This document shows positions 40,072 to 49,922 of a stretch of DNA of 64,000 bases, piece after piece. Source of the stretch: Phycisphaeraceae bacterium (GTDB lineage: Bacteria; Planctomycetota; Phycisphaerae; Phycisphaerales; Phycisphaeraceae); contig JAJDCU010000042.1 of assembly GCA_029260655.1 (NCBI GenBank), forward strand, positions 1-64,000, given 5' to 3'. Numbering within the stretch: position 1 is the first letter of the stretch; every line of letters begins with the position of its first letter. Both the position numbers and the translations under genes were made by a program. The notes beneath the pieces were generated by a model. It was given only the letters and a program-made list of their open reading frames with translations, did no database searches and had not been told where the DNA came from.

Positions 40072-43000
40072 ATGGCCGGTCGAGTAAACACCAAGTTCGT
40101 CTTCATCCTCAGTTCGGTCCTGATCGTCCTGGTGCTGGGTTTCACCGCTTTGATGATCCGCAGCAGCCGAGACGCCCAGTCGCTGGTCGCCCGCGCCGAA
40201 CAGTACCAGGCCGAAGGCGAGATGGAACTTGCGGTCGAGACGTTCAAGCGCGCTGTCGGGCGCAGCAAGAGCGACACCCGGATCATCCAGAAGTACATCG
40301 ACGCCCTCAAGCAGATGCCGGCGGACGACCAGGTCGAGGCACGCAACACCCTCATGCTGGTCCGCAACTACACACGCAACCTCTGCCAGATCGACCCCGA
40401 CTCGCAGGCGTTCTTTCAGGCGTACATCGATTTGATCGAGCATTACATCGACCGCCTGGGCCAAGGCGGCACCGCGGGGCTGTCCCAGGCCATCTACGAG
40501 TTGTGCCAGACCCGGCTGGAGAACAACCCCCAGGACGAGACTGCCAGGCGTTACCGGGGGGCACACGGCTATCCACGGCTGACCGTGGATACACCGTCCG
40601 AGGAAGTTCAGCAGATCGGCGACGACCTGCAGTGGGCCCACGAACAGTTCCCCGAAGATGTGAAAGTGACGTACACCCTGGCGCGTTGGAAGCTCTTGGA
40701 GGCCGGCCGACAAGCCCGCCCCGGTGGGAACCCCGCCTTGGTTGATGGCTTGCGCGATCAAGCCAAGGCCCTGACCCAGGCGGCTCAACAAGCCGACCCG
40801 ACCAACCCCATGCGCAAGCTCGAACACTTCCAAATCATCTCCACCACCGACTTCGACCCCGAGGCCGAGGACCGGTATGCCATGATCAAGCCGAACCTCG
40901 ATGAACTGGAGAGCATGCTGCTGGCAGACCCCCAGCCCGAGACGGCGGTCCTCATCGTGGCGCAGTACCTCCGCAGTGTGTATTTTGCGCAGCTGATCGA
41001 TGAAGACCTGGACCCCATCGCCAAGGCTTCGGTGAAGAATAACCAGGGTACCCGCCGGGGGATTGAGTTGCTGACCGCCGCCGTCGAGGCCCACCCCGAC
41101 GCCATGACCATCCACCGGGTACTGGGCATGGAACTCAAGCGGGTCGGTGAATTCGAACTGGCGCGCGACCACATCGAGCAGGTACGCAAACTCAGCACAC
41201 GGGGCGAGTATGTCCAGGCCCTGCGCAACTACAATCTGCGTTTGAGCGCCTCGATCGAGGGGGCGGACCTGACCATGATCCTCGCCACCAAGCAAGTCGA
41301 GGATCCGGATCGCGAACGGATGTTCACCCAGGCCGGGGAGATCCTCGATGAGGTCAGCGTGGCGGGGCTGGGCGATACGCCGCGGGTGTTGATGCTCAAG
41401 GGCAAGCTCGCGCTGATCCAGAACAGGGTCCGCGAGGGACTGGTGAGCATCGACAAGGCCGCTGAACTGTACCCCGCGTTCAGCCAGGACAAAGCCGAAG
41501 CGCTATTGCTGTCTGCTCAGGCGCGCTCACAGCAGGGCGACTGGGGCGCTGCGGCCGAGCGATACGAGCAGTTGCTGGCGGTCAACCCCCAACTCATCTC
41601 GATCCGTATCTCGTTGGCGAGCATCTACCTGCGCGGCCAGCAGATGGAAAAGGCTCACGAGCACCTGGACTATGTGTTGACCGAGGATCCACACAACGAA
41701 CAGGGCCTGATCATCCAAGCCGCGCTGCTGGCCCAAGAGGACGACCTCGACCAGGCGATCAAAATCTATCAGCAGCTTGACCTGTCCGGCCGCCCGGATC
41801 TGGGGTTGGGCCTGGCCAAGCTACTGATCCTGAGCGATCGCAAGACCCCGGCCTTGCAGTTGCTGCGGGGGTATTTCGATGACGATCCGACCAACATCCA
41901 GGTGCTGTCGATGATGCTGGATCTGGCCGACACCGACGAGCGTAAGCGAAGCCTCATCCAGGCTTCCCGCGACGGCGGGGCGGACCCCGAGGTGCTGGAC
42001 CTGCTGACACAGCAGCTCGATCCCAGCCGGGTCATTGACCAGGCCCAGGCGATTCAGGACGTGCTCAATCGAGAGGAGGACCCGTTTCTCCGGGCGATCG
42101 GCGGGGCGAGGCTCTACACCCGGGCGGGGGAAGCGGAGAAAGCCCGCGAGTACCTGGCCGAGGCCGCCAAGCTCAAGCCCGACCACAAGGCCGTGGTCGA
42201 TTTGCAGTTCGACTTCGCCATGAAGGACAAGGACCTGGAACTGGCACAGAAGTTAGCCGACCGCGCCGCGGAGCTGAACCTCGACGAGGCGTCGGGTCGG
42301 TTCTACCTGGCGCAGATTTATGCGGTCAGGGAGGATTACACCCAGGCGATCAGCACCCTGCGCGAGGGGCTTGAGCAGATCCCGATCAACTCCTCGGGCT
42401 GGTCACTGTTGGGCGATATGCTCACCGCGGACAACAACTTTACCGAAGCGGTCAACGCCTACGAGACGGCGTTGGAGCAAAGGCCCAACGACCTGCGTGC
42501 GATGCGCGGCCTGGCGGCGCTGCGGGACCGCCAAGGCCGGCATGAAGAGGCCCTGCGGATGCTCAAGTCCGGGTACGACCAGTACCCCTCCAATTTCCGG
42601 CTGCGGGACCTGTATCTGGCGTACGAGGGGCGGTACGGCGACAAGCAGGCCGCCTTGAAGATGCGCAGGGCGGGTGCTCAGAAGGAGCCGGACAACACCG
42701 ACAACCTCCGTGCGCTGGCGCTATTGCTGGCGGAGTTGGAGCAGCCCGACGAAGCCCTGCAAACCATCCAGAAACTGATCGAAACCCAAGGCGCCTCGCC
42801 GGTCAACACCATCACCCTGGCACGGGTACATCAGATCGCCGGTGACGCGCAGCGGGGCGAGCAGGTCATCCGCCAATATATTCAGGACCAGGGGTCCCAG
42901 GCCACCCTCATCGACCACATCATGCTGGCGCGATACCTCCTCCAGATCGGCGATTTCCCCAATGCCCTCGCCGCCTACGAGCAGGCCGCCGAGCTCCAAA

Positions 43001-44619
43001 GCGAGCAGCGCGAGGTGACCCGTGAGCTGGCGAATCTGTATTTCAGCCGCGGCGCCTTCGACCGTGCCGAACCTTTGTACGACGAGCTGCACGCCCAATT
43101 CCCCGACGATGACAGGCTCGGGCTGAGGCTGGCCGATTCCCTGGTCAGGACCGGACAGTTCCAGGAGGCTTCGCAGGTCTTGTCCAGTCTCAAGAAACCT
43201 TCGGCGACCGCCGATGCCCTGCGGGCGCTGATCGCACAGGAAGGCGGGGATTTTGAAGAGGCGATGAGGCTGGTCAGTAACGCGATCGAAGCCGAGCCCG
43301 GCAAGGCGGTGCTCTACTTCGAGCGTGCCGTGATCTTGACCCGGGCCGGGGACAATAAAACCGATGCGATCCAGGACCTTAACACCTCGTTGAGTCTTGA
43401 CCCCGGCCACCTTTTGTCCCGGCGGTTGTTGATCGGTTTGCTCCTGGAGGAGGGCCAGCGCCGCGAGGCGGCGCGCGAGTTGAACACGGCGGTCATCCGG
43501 CACCCCGACTTCGCCGAGGGCCGGCTCAAGCTGATCCAGATGCGCGTCCAGGACGCCGACCTCTCCGCCGCGCGGGCCTTGGCTCAGGACGGGGTAGACC
43601 TCGCTCCCAAGGACCCGACCTGGCACAGCGTCCTCGCCGGGCTGGCGATCCAGACAGAGGATTTCCAGGACGCGATCAAGTCCTACCAGACCGTCATGGA
43701 GTTGGCGCCGACGCCGGCGAACCTGATGTCGCTGGCGTCATTCCAGCTCAAGCACGGCCGGGCCGGTGACGCCCTGACGCTGCTGCGCGACCACGCCGAG
43801 ATGGTCAACCAGCTCCCCCGTCTTCAGACCGTGATGGGCCGGGCGCTGCTGGCGACGGGGCAGTCCGAGCAGGGACACCAGGTCTTCGCCCGATCGATCG
43901 AGCGCTGTACGAGCCTGACCCAGTTGCTCGCGGTCGCCAGTCTTATCCGTGAGGACTACAGCCTTGAGCAGACCGTTTCGCTGTTTGAAGGCCTGGCCCA
44001 GCCGCCCTCCAGTGCTTGGGTGGGCTTGGTCTTGGCGCAGCTGCACCTTGAGGCCGACCTATCCGACGAGGCGGTTAGCCGTCTCTCGTCGGTGGACGCG
44101 ATGATCTCACCGCAGGACCCCCAGGCCCGTCAGGTGTTCGACCAGATCATGTCGTTGTCACTGCACCAGGCCGGCAGGCACGAGGAAGCGCTGGTGGTCT
44201 ACCAACGGATCCTCCTGGCCCAGCCGGACAACACCTCGATCCTGAATAACATGGCGTACATGCTGGCCGAGGACCTGGGTCGGCCCGATGAGGCCCTGCC
44301 GCTGGCCGAACGCGCCGTGGAGATCGAGCCGCAGAATGCACAGATCCTCGACACGCTGGGGTGGGTACAGTTCAAGGTTGGCCAGAGCGAGAAGGCCCAG
44401 GCCACGTTGAAAAACAGCATCGCCCTTGAGCCGCTGTCGGCCAACCATATGCACATGGCCGAGGTCCTGATCAGCCAAGGTTATAAGACGGAGGCGGGGC
44501 GTTATCTGAAGACGGCCATCGATCTCGCCGAGCAAAACAATGAGACGGACATGCTCAAGCGGGCAAGAGAACTGCTTGAGAGCATCGATCAACTGACGGA
44601 GGCTTCGGTAAGTCCATGA
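40072..44619 (+). CDS. giant TPR protein of the PEP-CTERM/EPS locus (PrsT-like)
   Basis: A 1515-residue protein with one N-terminal membrane helix (KFVFILSSVLIVLVLGFTALMI) and then TPR repeats over nearly the full length, e.g. YLAQIYAVREDYTQAISTLREGL, WSLLGDMLTADNNFTEAVNAYETAL and NNMAYMLAEDLGRPDEALPLAERAVEI. In other PEP-CTERM loci a large TPR lipoprotein or membrane protein (PrsT) accompanies the exosortase; this is the likely equivalent, with roughly three dozen repeats. It may scaffold assembly of the polysaccharide machinery. The ATG at 40072 lies just after the exosortase stop; a GTG at 40051 would overlap it. The 3' end overlaps the next gene by four bases. Confidence 0.85.
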   Translation: MAGRVNTKFVFILSSVLIVLVLGFTALMIRSSRDAQSLVARAEQYQAEGEMELAVETFKRAVGRSKSDTRIIQKYIDALKQMPADDQVEARNTLMLVRNYTRNLCQIDPDSQAFFQAYIDLIEHYIDRLGQGGTAGLSQAIYELCQTRLENNPQDETARRYRGAHGYPRLTVDTPSEEVQQIGDDLQWAHEQFPEDVKVTYTLARWKLLEAGRQARPGGNPALVDGLRDQAKALTQAAQQADPTNPMRKLEHFQIISTTDFDPEAEDRYAMIKPNLDELESMLLADPQPETAVLIVAQYLRSVYFAQLIDEDLDPIAKASVKNNQGTRRGIELLTAAVEAHPDAMTIHRVLGMELKRVGEFELARDHIEQVRKLSTRGEYVQALRNYNLRLSASIEGADLTMILATKQVEDPDRERMFTQAGEILDEVSVAGLGDTPRVLMLKGKLALIQNRVREGLVSIDKAAELYPAFSQDKAEALLLSAQARSQQGDWGAAAERYEQLLAVNPQLISIRISLASIYLRGQQMEKAHEHLDYVLTEDPHNEQGLIIQAALLAQEDDLDQAIKIYQQLDLSGRPDLGLGLAKLLILSDRKTPALQLLRGYFDDDPTNIQVLSMMLDLADTDERKRSLIQASRDGGADPEVLDLLTQQLDPSRVIDQAQAIQDVLNREEDPFLRAIGGARLYTRAGEAEKAREYLAEAAKLKPDHKAVVDLQFDFAMKDKDLELAQKLADRAAELNLDEASGRFYLAQIYAVREDYTQAISTLREGLEQIPINSSGWSLLGDMLTADNNFTEAVNAYETALEQRPNDLRAMRGLAALRDRQGRHEEALRMLKSGYDQYPSNFRLRDLYLAYEGRYGDKQAALKMRRAGAQKEPDNTDNLRALALLLAELEQPDEALQTIQKLIETQGASPVNTITLARVHQIAGDAQRGEQVIRQYIQDQGSQATLIDHIMLARYLLQIGDFPNALAAYEQAAELQSEQREVTRELANLYFSRGAFDRAEPLYDELHAQFPDDDRLGLRLADSLVRTGQFQEASQVLSSLKKPSATADALRALIAQEGGDFEEAMRLVSNAIEAEPGKAVLYFERAVILTRAGDNKTDAIQDLNTSLSLDPGHLLSRRLLIGLLLEEGQRREAARELNTAVIRHPDFAEGRLKLIQMRVQDADLSAARALAQDGVDLAPKDPTWHSVLAGLAIQTEDFQDAIKSYQTVMELAPTPANLMSLASFQLKHGRAGDALTLLRDHAEMVNQLPRLQTVMGRALLATGQSEQGHQVFARSIERCTSLTQLLAVASLIREDYSLEQTVSLFEGLAQPPSSAWVGLVLAQLHLEADLSDEAVSRLSSVDAMISPQDPQARQVFDQIMSLSLHQAGRHEEALVVYQRILLAQPDNTSILNNMAYMLAEDLGRPDEALPLAERAVEIEPQNAQILDTLGWVQFKVGQSEKAQATLKNSIALEPLSANHMHMAEVLISQGYKTEAGRYLKTAIDLAEQNNETDMLKRARELLESIDQLTEASVSP

Positions 44620-46877
44620 GTGCCAACCCCCTAATGCCTGCGTCCGCCGGTGGACAAGTCCCGGGAGCGCCCCCCATCCCGATCGGCCGGTTTAAGCCGA
44701 TCGATCCTTTGCGCGTGTTGCGTCAGCACGTCATGTTGTTATCGGTCGTTGCCGTTGTGGGCGTGATCACCGGGGTGGGTGTTTTCTTTGTGCTCAGCCG
44801 GACGGTCCCCAAATGGGCGTCTTCCGCGCAGCTGCGCCTGTCCGAGGGCGTCGCCGACCCCGAGAAGATGCGCACCGGCGATATCTTCACCGGCTCGCCG
44901 GCGTCGATGGAGGCGTACATCAAGAGTGAGGTCTACAAGATCCAGTCCGAGGTCGTGCTCCAGGAGGCGATCGGCAAGCCCCAGGTCCGTAACAGCGACT
45001 GGTACGCCGACTATCAAAAAGATGACGGCGCGTACGACTTCAACAAGGCCCGGGAGGATCTGGTTGACGACCACCTCAACGTCAGCATGATCCGCGGCAC
45101 ACAATTGATCAACGTCTCGGTCCACACCCCTTACAAAGAAGATTGCCAGAAAATCGTCGGCGCGATCGTGTCCGTGTACCTGCAACGCGCCAGGGGTGAG
45201 ACGACCAACCTGGTTGTCGGCCGGCGCTCCTCGCTACTCACCGAACGGAACCGGTTCGAGAACGACGTGACCCGTCTCACCAAGCAACTGGAAGACTACA
45301 CCCGTGACAACAACATGACGAACCTGGACAGTCGGCTTGAGGAAGCTGCCCTGGTCAGGCAATTAAAGATCAATGACCGGGAGGAGATGAACAAAGAGCT
45401 TTCGTCTCTCGATAAAGCCTATCAAGCCGCCCTTGCAAAACGCGACGCCGGGGGCCCTCCCGGTGCGGGGGATATCGCGGCCGCCTCGGAAGACCAGGCG
45501 ATCATGATCCGTGATGAACGGCTGATGTCGATGCGCGAGCAGCGCGAGGTTGCGCTGTACACCTTCGGCGAGAATCACCGGATGGTCCTGAACATCGACC
45601 GCAACATCGCCGCCACCGAGGCCGAGCGTGAGCGCGAGATCGAGCGGCTGCTGCGCGAGCGAGAAGAGGGCAACCTCACCGGCTACAAGCAGGCCGTCGA
45701 GAGCATTACCGAAGTGATCTCCGAACTCGACGGTGAGATCCTCGAGTTACGAGAGGAGCTGATCGACCTGAACCTTCACCAGACCAAGTACGCCGACTAC
45801 AAGAGCCAACTCGATCGTGCCCTGGAAGGCCGTCAGCGGATCGAAGAAGCACTCTCCGAGGTCCGCATGATCGAGAAACTTGAAGACGCGGTCCCTGTGA
45901 GGCTGCAGTCGTCCGCTTCCTTGCCGGAACTGGTGTTCCCCAAGATCGAGCTCGTCGTCCCCGGTGTCACGATGCTGATGCTGGCGCTGGCGACCCTGGC
46001 GGTCTTCCTGCGTGAGCTGATGGACCAGAGCATCAGGAGCCCGGCGGACATCAAGTTGCTCAAGGAGGCTGAGTTGTTGGGCACGCTGCCCGATGCCGAC
46101 GAAGACCCCTCCGGGCCCAGCTCGGTCGAGCGGGTGGTCGAGAAGTACCCCACGGGGTTGCTGGCCGAGTCTTACCGACAGGTCCGCACCGCGCTGTTGG
46201 GCAAGATGGATCGGCGCGGCTACAAGACGCTGCTGATCGGCTCGGCCCAGCCAGGGTCCGGTGTGTCTTCGGTCACGCACAACCTGGCGACGAGCTTGGC
46301 GTACAACGGCCGGAAGGTCGTGATCGTCGACGCCAACTTCCGCAGGCCCACCCAGCACCTGTTCGTCGATGCCGACAACGACCGCGGCCTGGTCGACTTA
46401 CTTTTGTATGACGCGGCCCTGGATGACATGTTGTTGACGGTCCAGGACCCGGACATCTCGGTCCTGCCGACCGGCCGGGCCGGCGACGCGCCCCCGGAGA
46501 TCCTTGAGGGTTCTGGGTTCCGTACACTCATGGCCGACCTTGAGACACGGTTCGACATCGTCCTGATCGACGCCCCCCCGGCCCTGCTCAGCTCCGAATG
46601 CCAACTCCTGGCCAAGCACGTCGACGCCATGGCCGTGATCGTCCGCGCCTCCAGCGACAAGCGGGGCATGGTCGATCGTATGTTCGGGCAGTTCGCTGGC
46701 CAACGCGCCGACCTGCTGGGCGTGATCCTCAACGGCGTGCAGTCCAGCGCCGGCGGGTATTTCCGCAAGAGCTTCAAGGACTTCTACCGTTACCGGGAGA
46801 ACGGCAACGCCGCCAACGGCCGTTCTCGCCGCGGCGTGCTCGCCGAGGCCGAATCCGATACGTTGGACGTCGAGTAA
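44616..46877 (+). CDS. Wzz/BY-kinase-like protein with degenerate P-loop
   Basis: A 753-residue polysaccharide chain-length determinant fused to a tyrosine kinase-like domain. Two membrane helices (about 38-60 and 447-465) enclose a coiled-coil periplasmic part (215-430), and the cytoplasmic domain starts near 515 (LLAESYRQVRTALL). The Walker A loop reads AQPGSGVSSV, with Val550 in place of the essential lysine; Walker A' is kept as VVIVDANFRRP and Walker B as FDIVLIDAPPALL. The C-terminal tyrosine cluster is reduced (GYFRKSFKDFYRYREN). It may have lost kinase activity and act only in chain-length control. It overlaps the TPR gene start-to-stop. Confidence 0.87.
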   Translation: MSANPLMPASAGGQVPGAPPIPIGRFKPIDPLRVLRQHVMLLSVVAVVGVITGVGVFFVLSRTVPKWASSAQLRLSEGVADPEKMRTGDIFTGSPASMEAYIKSEVYKIQSEVVLQEAIGKPQVRNSDWYADYQKDDGAYDFNKAREDLVDDHLNVSMIRGTQLINVSVHTPYKEDCQKIVGAIVSVYLQRARGETTNLVVGRRSSLLTERNRFENDVTRLTKQLEDYTRDNNMTNLDSRLEEAALVRQLKINDREEMNKELSSLDKAYQAALAKRDAGGPPGAGDIAAASEDQAIMIRDERLMSMREQREVALYTFGENHRMVLNIDRNIAATEAEREREIERLLREREEGNLTGYKQAVESITEVISELDGEILELREELIDLNLHQTKYADYKSQLDRALEGRQRIEEALSEVRMIEKLEDAVPVRLQSSASLPELVFPKIELVVPGVTMLMLALATLAVFLRELMDQSIRSPADIKLLKEAELLGTLPDADEDPSGPSSVERVVEKYPTGLLAESYRQVRTALLGKMDRRGYKTLLIGSAQPGSGVSSVTHNLATSLAYNGRKVVIVDANFRRPTQHLFVDADNDRGLVDLLLYDAALDDMLLTVQDPDISVLPTGRAGDAPPEILEGSGFRTLMADLETRFDIVLIDAPPALLSSECQLLAKHVDAMAVIVRASSDKRGMVDRMFGQFAGQRADLLGVILNGVQSSAGGYFRKSFKDFYRYRENGNAANGRSRRGVLAEAESDTLDVE

Positions 46878-46922
46878 TTATTCCGCCGCGGTCAGACGGC
46901 GACAACACCCCAGGGAAACAGC

Positions 46923-47924
46923 GTGACGGGCAAGGCGATTATCACCGGCGGGGCGGGTTTTATCGGCTCGCACCTGGCCGCTGGGCTCAAGGCAGACGGT
47001 GTCAGCCTGGTCCTCGTCGACGATCTGTCCACGGGCAGCCGGGACAACATCAACGGCCTCTTGGACGATCGCTGCCTGTTTGTTCATGACAAGGCCGATC
47101 ACGCCTTGGCGGACCCCGCCCTGATGCGGGGGGTCGGCCAGGTTTACCACCTCGCCGCGTCCGTCGGCGTCCAGCGGGTCATCGATGACCCGCCCGCGAT
47201 GGTCCGCAACAACATCGACCAGACCGAGGCCGTCCTCGCCGCCGCACGCCGCGCCGGCGCGTCGGTCCTGATCGCCTCCTCCAGCGAGGTCTACGGCAAG
47301 TGCCCGGTCCTGCCCCTGCGCGAGGATATGGAGCTGGTCTACGGCCCGACGACCGCGTCCCGCTGGGCCTACGGCCTGACCAAGGCGCTGGACGAGCACC
47401 TGGCGATTGACATGCACCGCAGGCATGGCCTGCGCGTTGTCGTCACCCGGCTGTTTAATACCATCGGGCCCAGGCAGGTCGGGCACTACGGGATGGTCGT
47501 CCCCCGTTTCGTCGCCAAGGCGGTCGATAATGAAGTGATCGATGTCTACGGCGACGGCACACAGACGCGAGCCTTTTGCGATGTCAGGGACGTGACCCGT
47601 GCGATGGCCGAGTTGATCGCCAACCCCGACTGCTTTGGCCGGGTCTTTAACCTCGGTTCCGACCGGCGCGTCACTATCAACGAACTGGCGGACCGGGTGA
47701 TCAAGCTGGCCGGCTCCACCGCGGGCAAACGGCTGATCCCCTACGAGCAGGCGTTCGGCCCGGACTTCGAAGACCCCACGCACCGATTGCCCGACACCGC
47801 TCGCATTACCCAGGCCATCGGCTTCAAGCCCGAGATCGACCTGGACCAGACGCTTGCCGAACTGATCACGCTTCGGCGAGACCATCTCGCGGCCGCGGCG
47901 GCTCCGGCGGGGGGGGCGAACTGA
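46923..47924 (+). CDS. NAD-dependent sugar-nucleotide epimerase/dehydratase
   Basis: A 333-residue extended SDR enzyme. The NAD motif is GGAGFIGSHLAAGL, the catalytic site shows SSSEVYG with Tyr-x3-Lys in WAYGLTKALDE, and the substrate-binding loop is TRLFNTIGPRQVGHYGMVVPRF. It most resembles UDP-glucose 4-epimerase or UDP-glucuronate decarboxylase-like enzymes; the exact substrate is not certain. It would supply activated sugars for the exopolysaccharide. The start is GTG at 46923, and the stop overlaps the next ATG (TGATG). Confidence 0.85.
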   Translation: MTGKAIITGGAGFIGSHLAAGLKADGVSLVLVDDLSTGSRDNINGLLDDRCLFVHDKADHALADPALMRGVGQVYHLAASVGVQRVIDDPPAMVRNNIDQTEAVLAAARRAGASVLIASSSEVYGKCPVLPLREDMELVYGPTTASRWAYGLTKALDEHLAIDMHRRHGLRVVVTRLFNTIGPRQVGHYGMVVPRFVAKAVDNEVIDVYGDGTQTRAFCDVRDVTRAMAELIANPDCFGRVFNLGSDRRVTINELADRVIKLAGSTAGKRLIPYEQAFGPDFEDPTHRLPDTARITQAIGFKPEIDLDQTLAELITLRRDHLAAAAAPAGGAN

Positions 47925-49252
47925 TGGTCTCGCTGATCGCCCAGACGACCGATACTGCCGCTTTGGGGGCAGGCGCCTCGCAGGCCAGCGACGCCGCTGT
48001 TGCAGCCGCAGAACTGAGCCCCGGGCTGATGCAGACCCTCGCGCCGTACATGGGCGTGTTTTTCATCGCCTTCTTCGCCAGCATCATCGCGACCCCGCTG
48101 ATGCGGATGCTGGCGGTGCGCAACGGCATCGTGGACCTGCCCGACCTCAAACGCAAGAACCACATCGAACCGGTCGCCTACCTCGGCGGGGTTGCGATCT
48201 TTTTGGCCTGGCTGGCCGCCATCGCGTCGTCCTACTACGTGGTGATCCCCCAGCAGGCGTCGCTGTTGCCGCATATCCGAAACCCGCTGGTGAGTATTTT
48301 TCTCGGCGCCGCCGCGATCACCCTCACCGGGTTCTTCGACGACGTCTACGGGATCAGTCCCCGGGTCAAGATCGGTGGTCAGTTCTTCGCCGCAGCCGCG
48401 CTGGCGAACTACAACGTCGGCACCGAGCTGATCGATCACCTGTTCCTGCTAGTCGGGGTCGAGCCGATGCAGGGGGTCAGCTACATCCTGGGGACCGCCC
48501 TGATCGCGGTGATGGTCATCGGCGGCTGCAACGCGATGAACCTGCTGGACGGGCTGGACGGGCTGGCGTCGGGGGTCACCGTGATCGCCGGCGTCGGGTT
48601 CCTCTTGATCGCCGCCCATGTCGCGATGGAAACCGGGATCGATCCCGCCGTCGCGTTCAAGGACCCGATCCGGCTGGTGGTCTGCATGGCGTTGATCGGC
48701 GCGGTATTGGGCTTCCTCCCCTACAACTTCAACCCGGCGAGCATCTTCATGGGCGACGCCGGGTCCCTGCTGCTGGGTTACCTCTGTGTCGCCTCGATCC
48801 TGCTCTACGCCGACACCGGGGGCCTGAGCCTGAGGCTGGTCACCGCCGGGCTGATCGTCTTCGCCGTCCCCATCACCGACACGTCCCTGGCGATCTTCCG
48901 CCGGAAGATGCAGGGCAAGCCGATCCTCAGCCCCGACAGCCAGCACATCCACCACCTGCTGCGAAGGTCGGGCCTGAGTGTCAAACAGTCGGTCGTGACG
49001 ATCTACACCGCCGCCATCGTGTTCGCGGTCCTGGGGTACACGATGGTCGCCTTGGATCTGCGATGGCGCTACGTGCTGGCGGTATTCTTCGTGATCTACG
49101 GGTTCATCGTGGTCACGGCCTACAAGTACGGCCGGCAGTACGCCATCCTCCACCCCGCGGATGGCGATCAGGCCGACGAAATCGTCCTCCCCGAGGCGAT
49201 CAATGGGGAAGACGAGTCCGACGCGGCTGACGGTTCCCCCACGATGCCCTAG
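47924..49252 (+). CDS. polyprenyl-phosphate N-acetylhexosamine-1-phosphate transferase (WecA-like)
   Basis: A 442-residue multi-pass membrane enzyme of glycosyltransferase family 4 (MraY/WecA). Motifs: GFFDDVYGISPRVK (DDxxx), NAMNLLDGLDGLASGV, IFMGDAGSLLLGYL and HIHHLLRRSGLS. About ten membrane helices are visible. It starts polysaccharide assembly by moving a sugar-1-phosphate from a UDP-sugar to undecaprenyl phosphate. It is the last gene of the exopolysaccharide/exosortase unit. The C-terminal tail is acidic and disordered (DGDQADEIVLPEAINGEDESDAADG). Confidence 0.9.
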   Translation: MVSLIAQTTDTAALGAGASQASDAAVAAAELSPGLMQTLAPYMGVFFIAFFASIIATPLMRMLAVRNGIVDLPDLKRKNHIEPVAYLGGVAIFLAWLAAIASSYYVVIPQQASLLPHIRNPLVSIFLGAAAITLTGFFDDVYGISPRVKIGGQFFAAAALANYNVGTELIDHLFLLVGVEPMQGVSYILGTALIAVMVIGGCNAMNLLDGLDGLASGVTVIAGVGFLLIAAHVAMETGIDPAVAFKDPIRLVVCMALIGAVLGFLPYNFNPASIFMGDAGSLLLGYLCVASILLYADTGGLSLRLVTAGLIVFAVPITDTSLAIFRRKMQGKPILSPDSQHIHHLLRRSGLSVKQSVVTIYTAAIVFAVLGYTMVALDLRWRYVLAVFFVIYGFIVVTAYKYGRQYAILHPADGDQADEIVLPEAINGEDESDAADGSPTMP

Positions 49253-49280
49253 ACCGGTCCTCGGCCTCTTAGACCAGCCG

Positions 49281-49300
49281 CCCCTGACCCGTCACAGGGG
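49281..49300. terminator. possible weak terminator after WecA-like gene
   Basis: CCCCTG and CAGGGG pair across an eight-base loop, followed by an A-rich but not T-rich stretch. It lies between the convergent WecA-like and small secreted protein genes and may end transcription from either side. Confidence 0.3.
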
Positions 49301-49339
49301 GCAAGCGAAAATAGTTTCTATAAGCCTCACGGCCATCGC

Positions 49340-49891
49340 TCACGGGTCGATCAGCATCACCCCGTCCACGATCGTGCCGGTGATGTCGTAGCGGTAGCCG
49401 TCTTCGGCCTGCATCGCCGCCAGACGCCACCGGCCCTGCGCATCGTCTGAGAGAGTGATCCGGGCGATCCGCGTCAGGCCGATCTCGGTTGAGCTGTTGC
49501 TCTTCCAGGATACGTCCAGACGCTGGTTGTCAAACTGAAAGGCGATTCCTCCGGCGTCCCCGCCGCCGCCCAGAACGCCGATGCCCCACGTACCCCCGCC
49601 CGTGAGGTAGGTGTCGAACGCCAGGCTCGGGAATGCCATCACAGCGAAGTAGTTGGGTTCGCCGATACTGCCGAAGGCATCCTGGTAGATCGATCCGGCA
49701 TCCAACTCGAGCGCCACCGCCGCCGAGACCCAGTCGTTGACGGTGTTGACACTCAGGTCCTGCGTGATGAAGCCGGTTAGCTGCGAGGTGTTGTCGATAT
49801 TTTGAAGGCTCGCCTCGATCTGCGCCGACGCGACGGTCGCCGAGGTCAGGCCAAGCAGAGAGGCGGCGACTAACGTGAGGGCGTAACGCAT
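49340..49891 (-). CDS. small secreted protein of unknown function
   Basis: A 183-residue protein with a typical signal peptide (MRYALTLVAASLLGLTSATVASAQ). The body is beta-rich (FDNQRLDVSWKSNSSTEIGLTRIARITLSDD) with no recognised family. It has no PEP-CTERM tail and ends in ITGTIVDGVMLIDP. CAGGAG precedes the ATG. Next to it, on the same strand, lies a PEP-CTERM FG-GAP-like protein, 31 bases apart, so the two could be co-transcribed. Confidence 0.72.
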   Translation of the reverse strand: MRYALTLVAASLLGLTSATVASAQIEASLQNIDNTSQLTGFITQDLSVNTVNDWVSAAVALELDAGSIYQDAFGSIGEPNYFAVMAFPSLAFDTYLTGGGTWGIGVLGGGGDAGGIAFQFDNQRLDVSWKSNSSTEIGLTRIARITLSDDAQGRWRLAAMQAEDGYRYDITGTIVDGVMLIDP

Positions 49892-49922
49892 GATGATCTC
49901 CTGTAGTGTGTGTTGATTCGGA

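Noticed and set aside
39997-41295. 432-codon minus-strand frame opposite the exosortase end and TPR gene
   Set aside because: No domain or start signal; the plus-strand TPR reading is continuous over 1500 residues.
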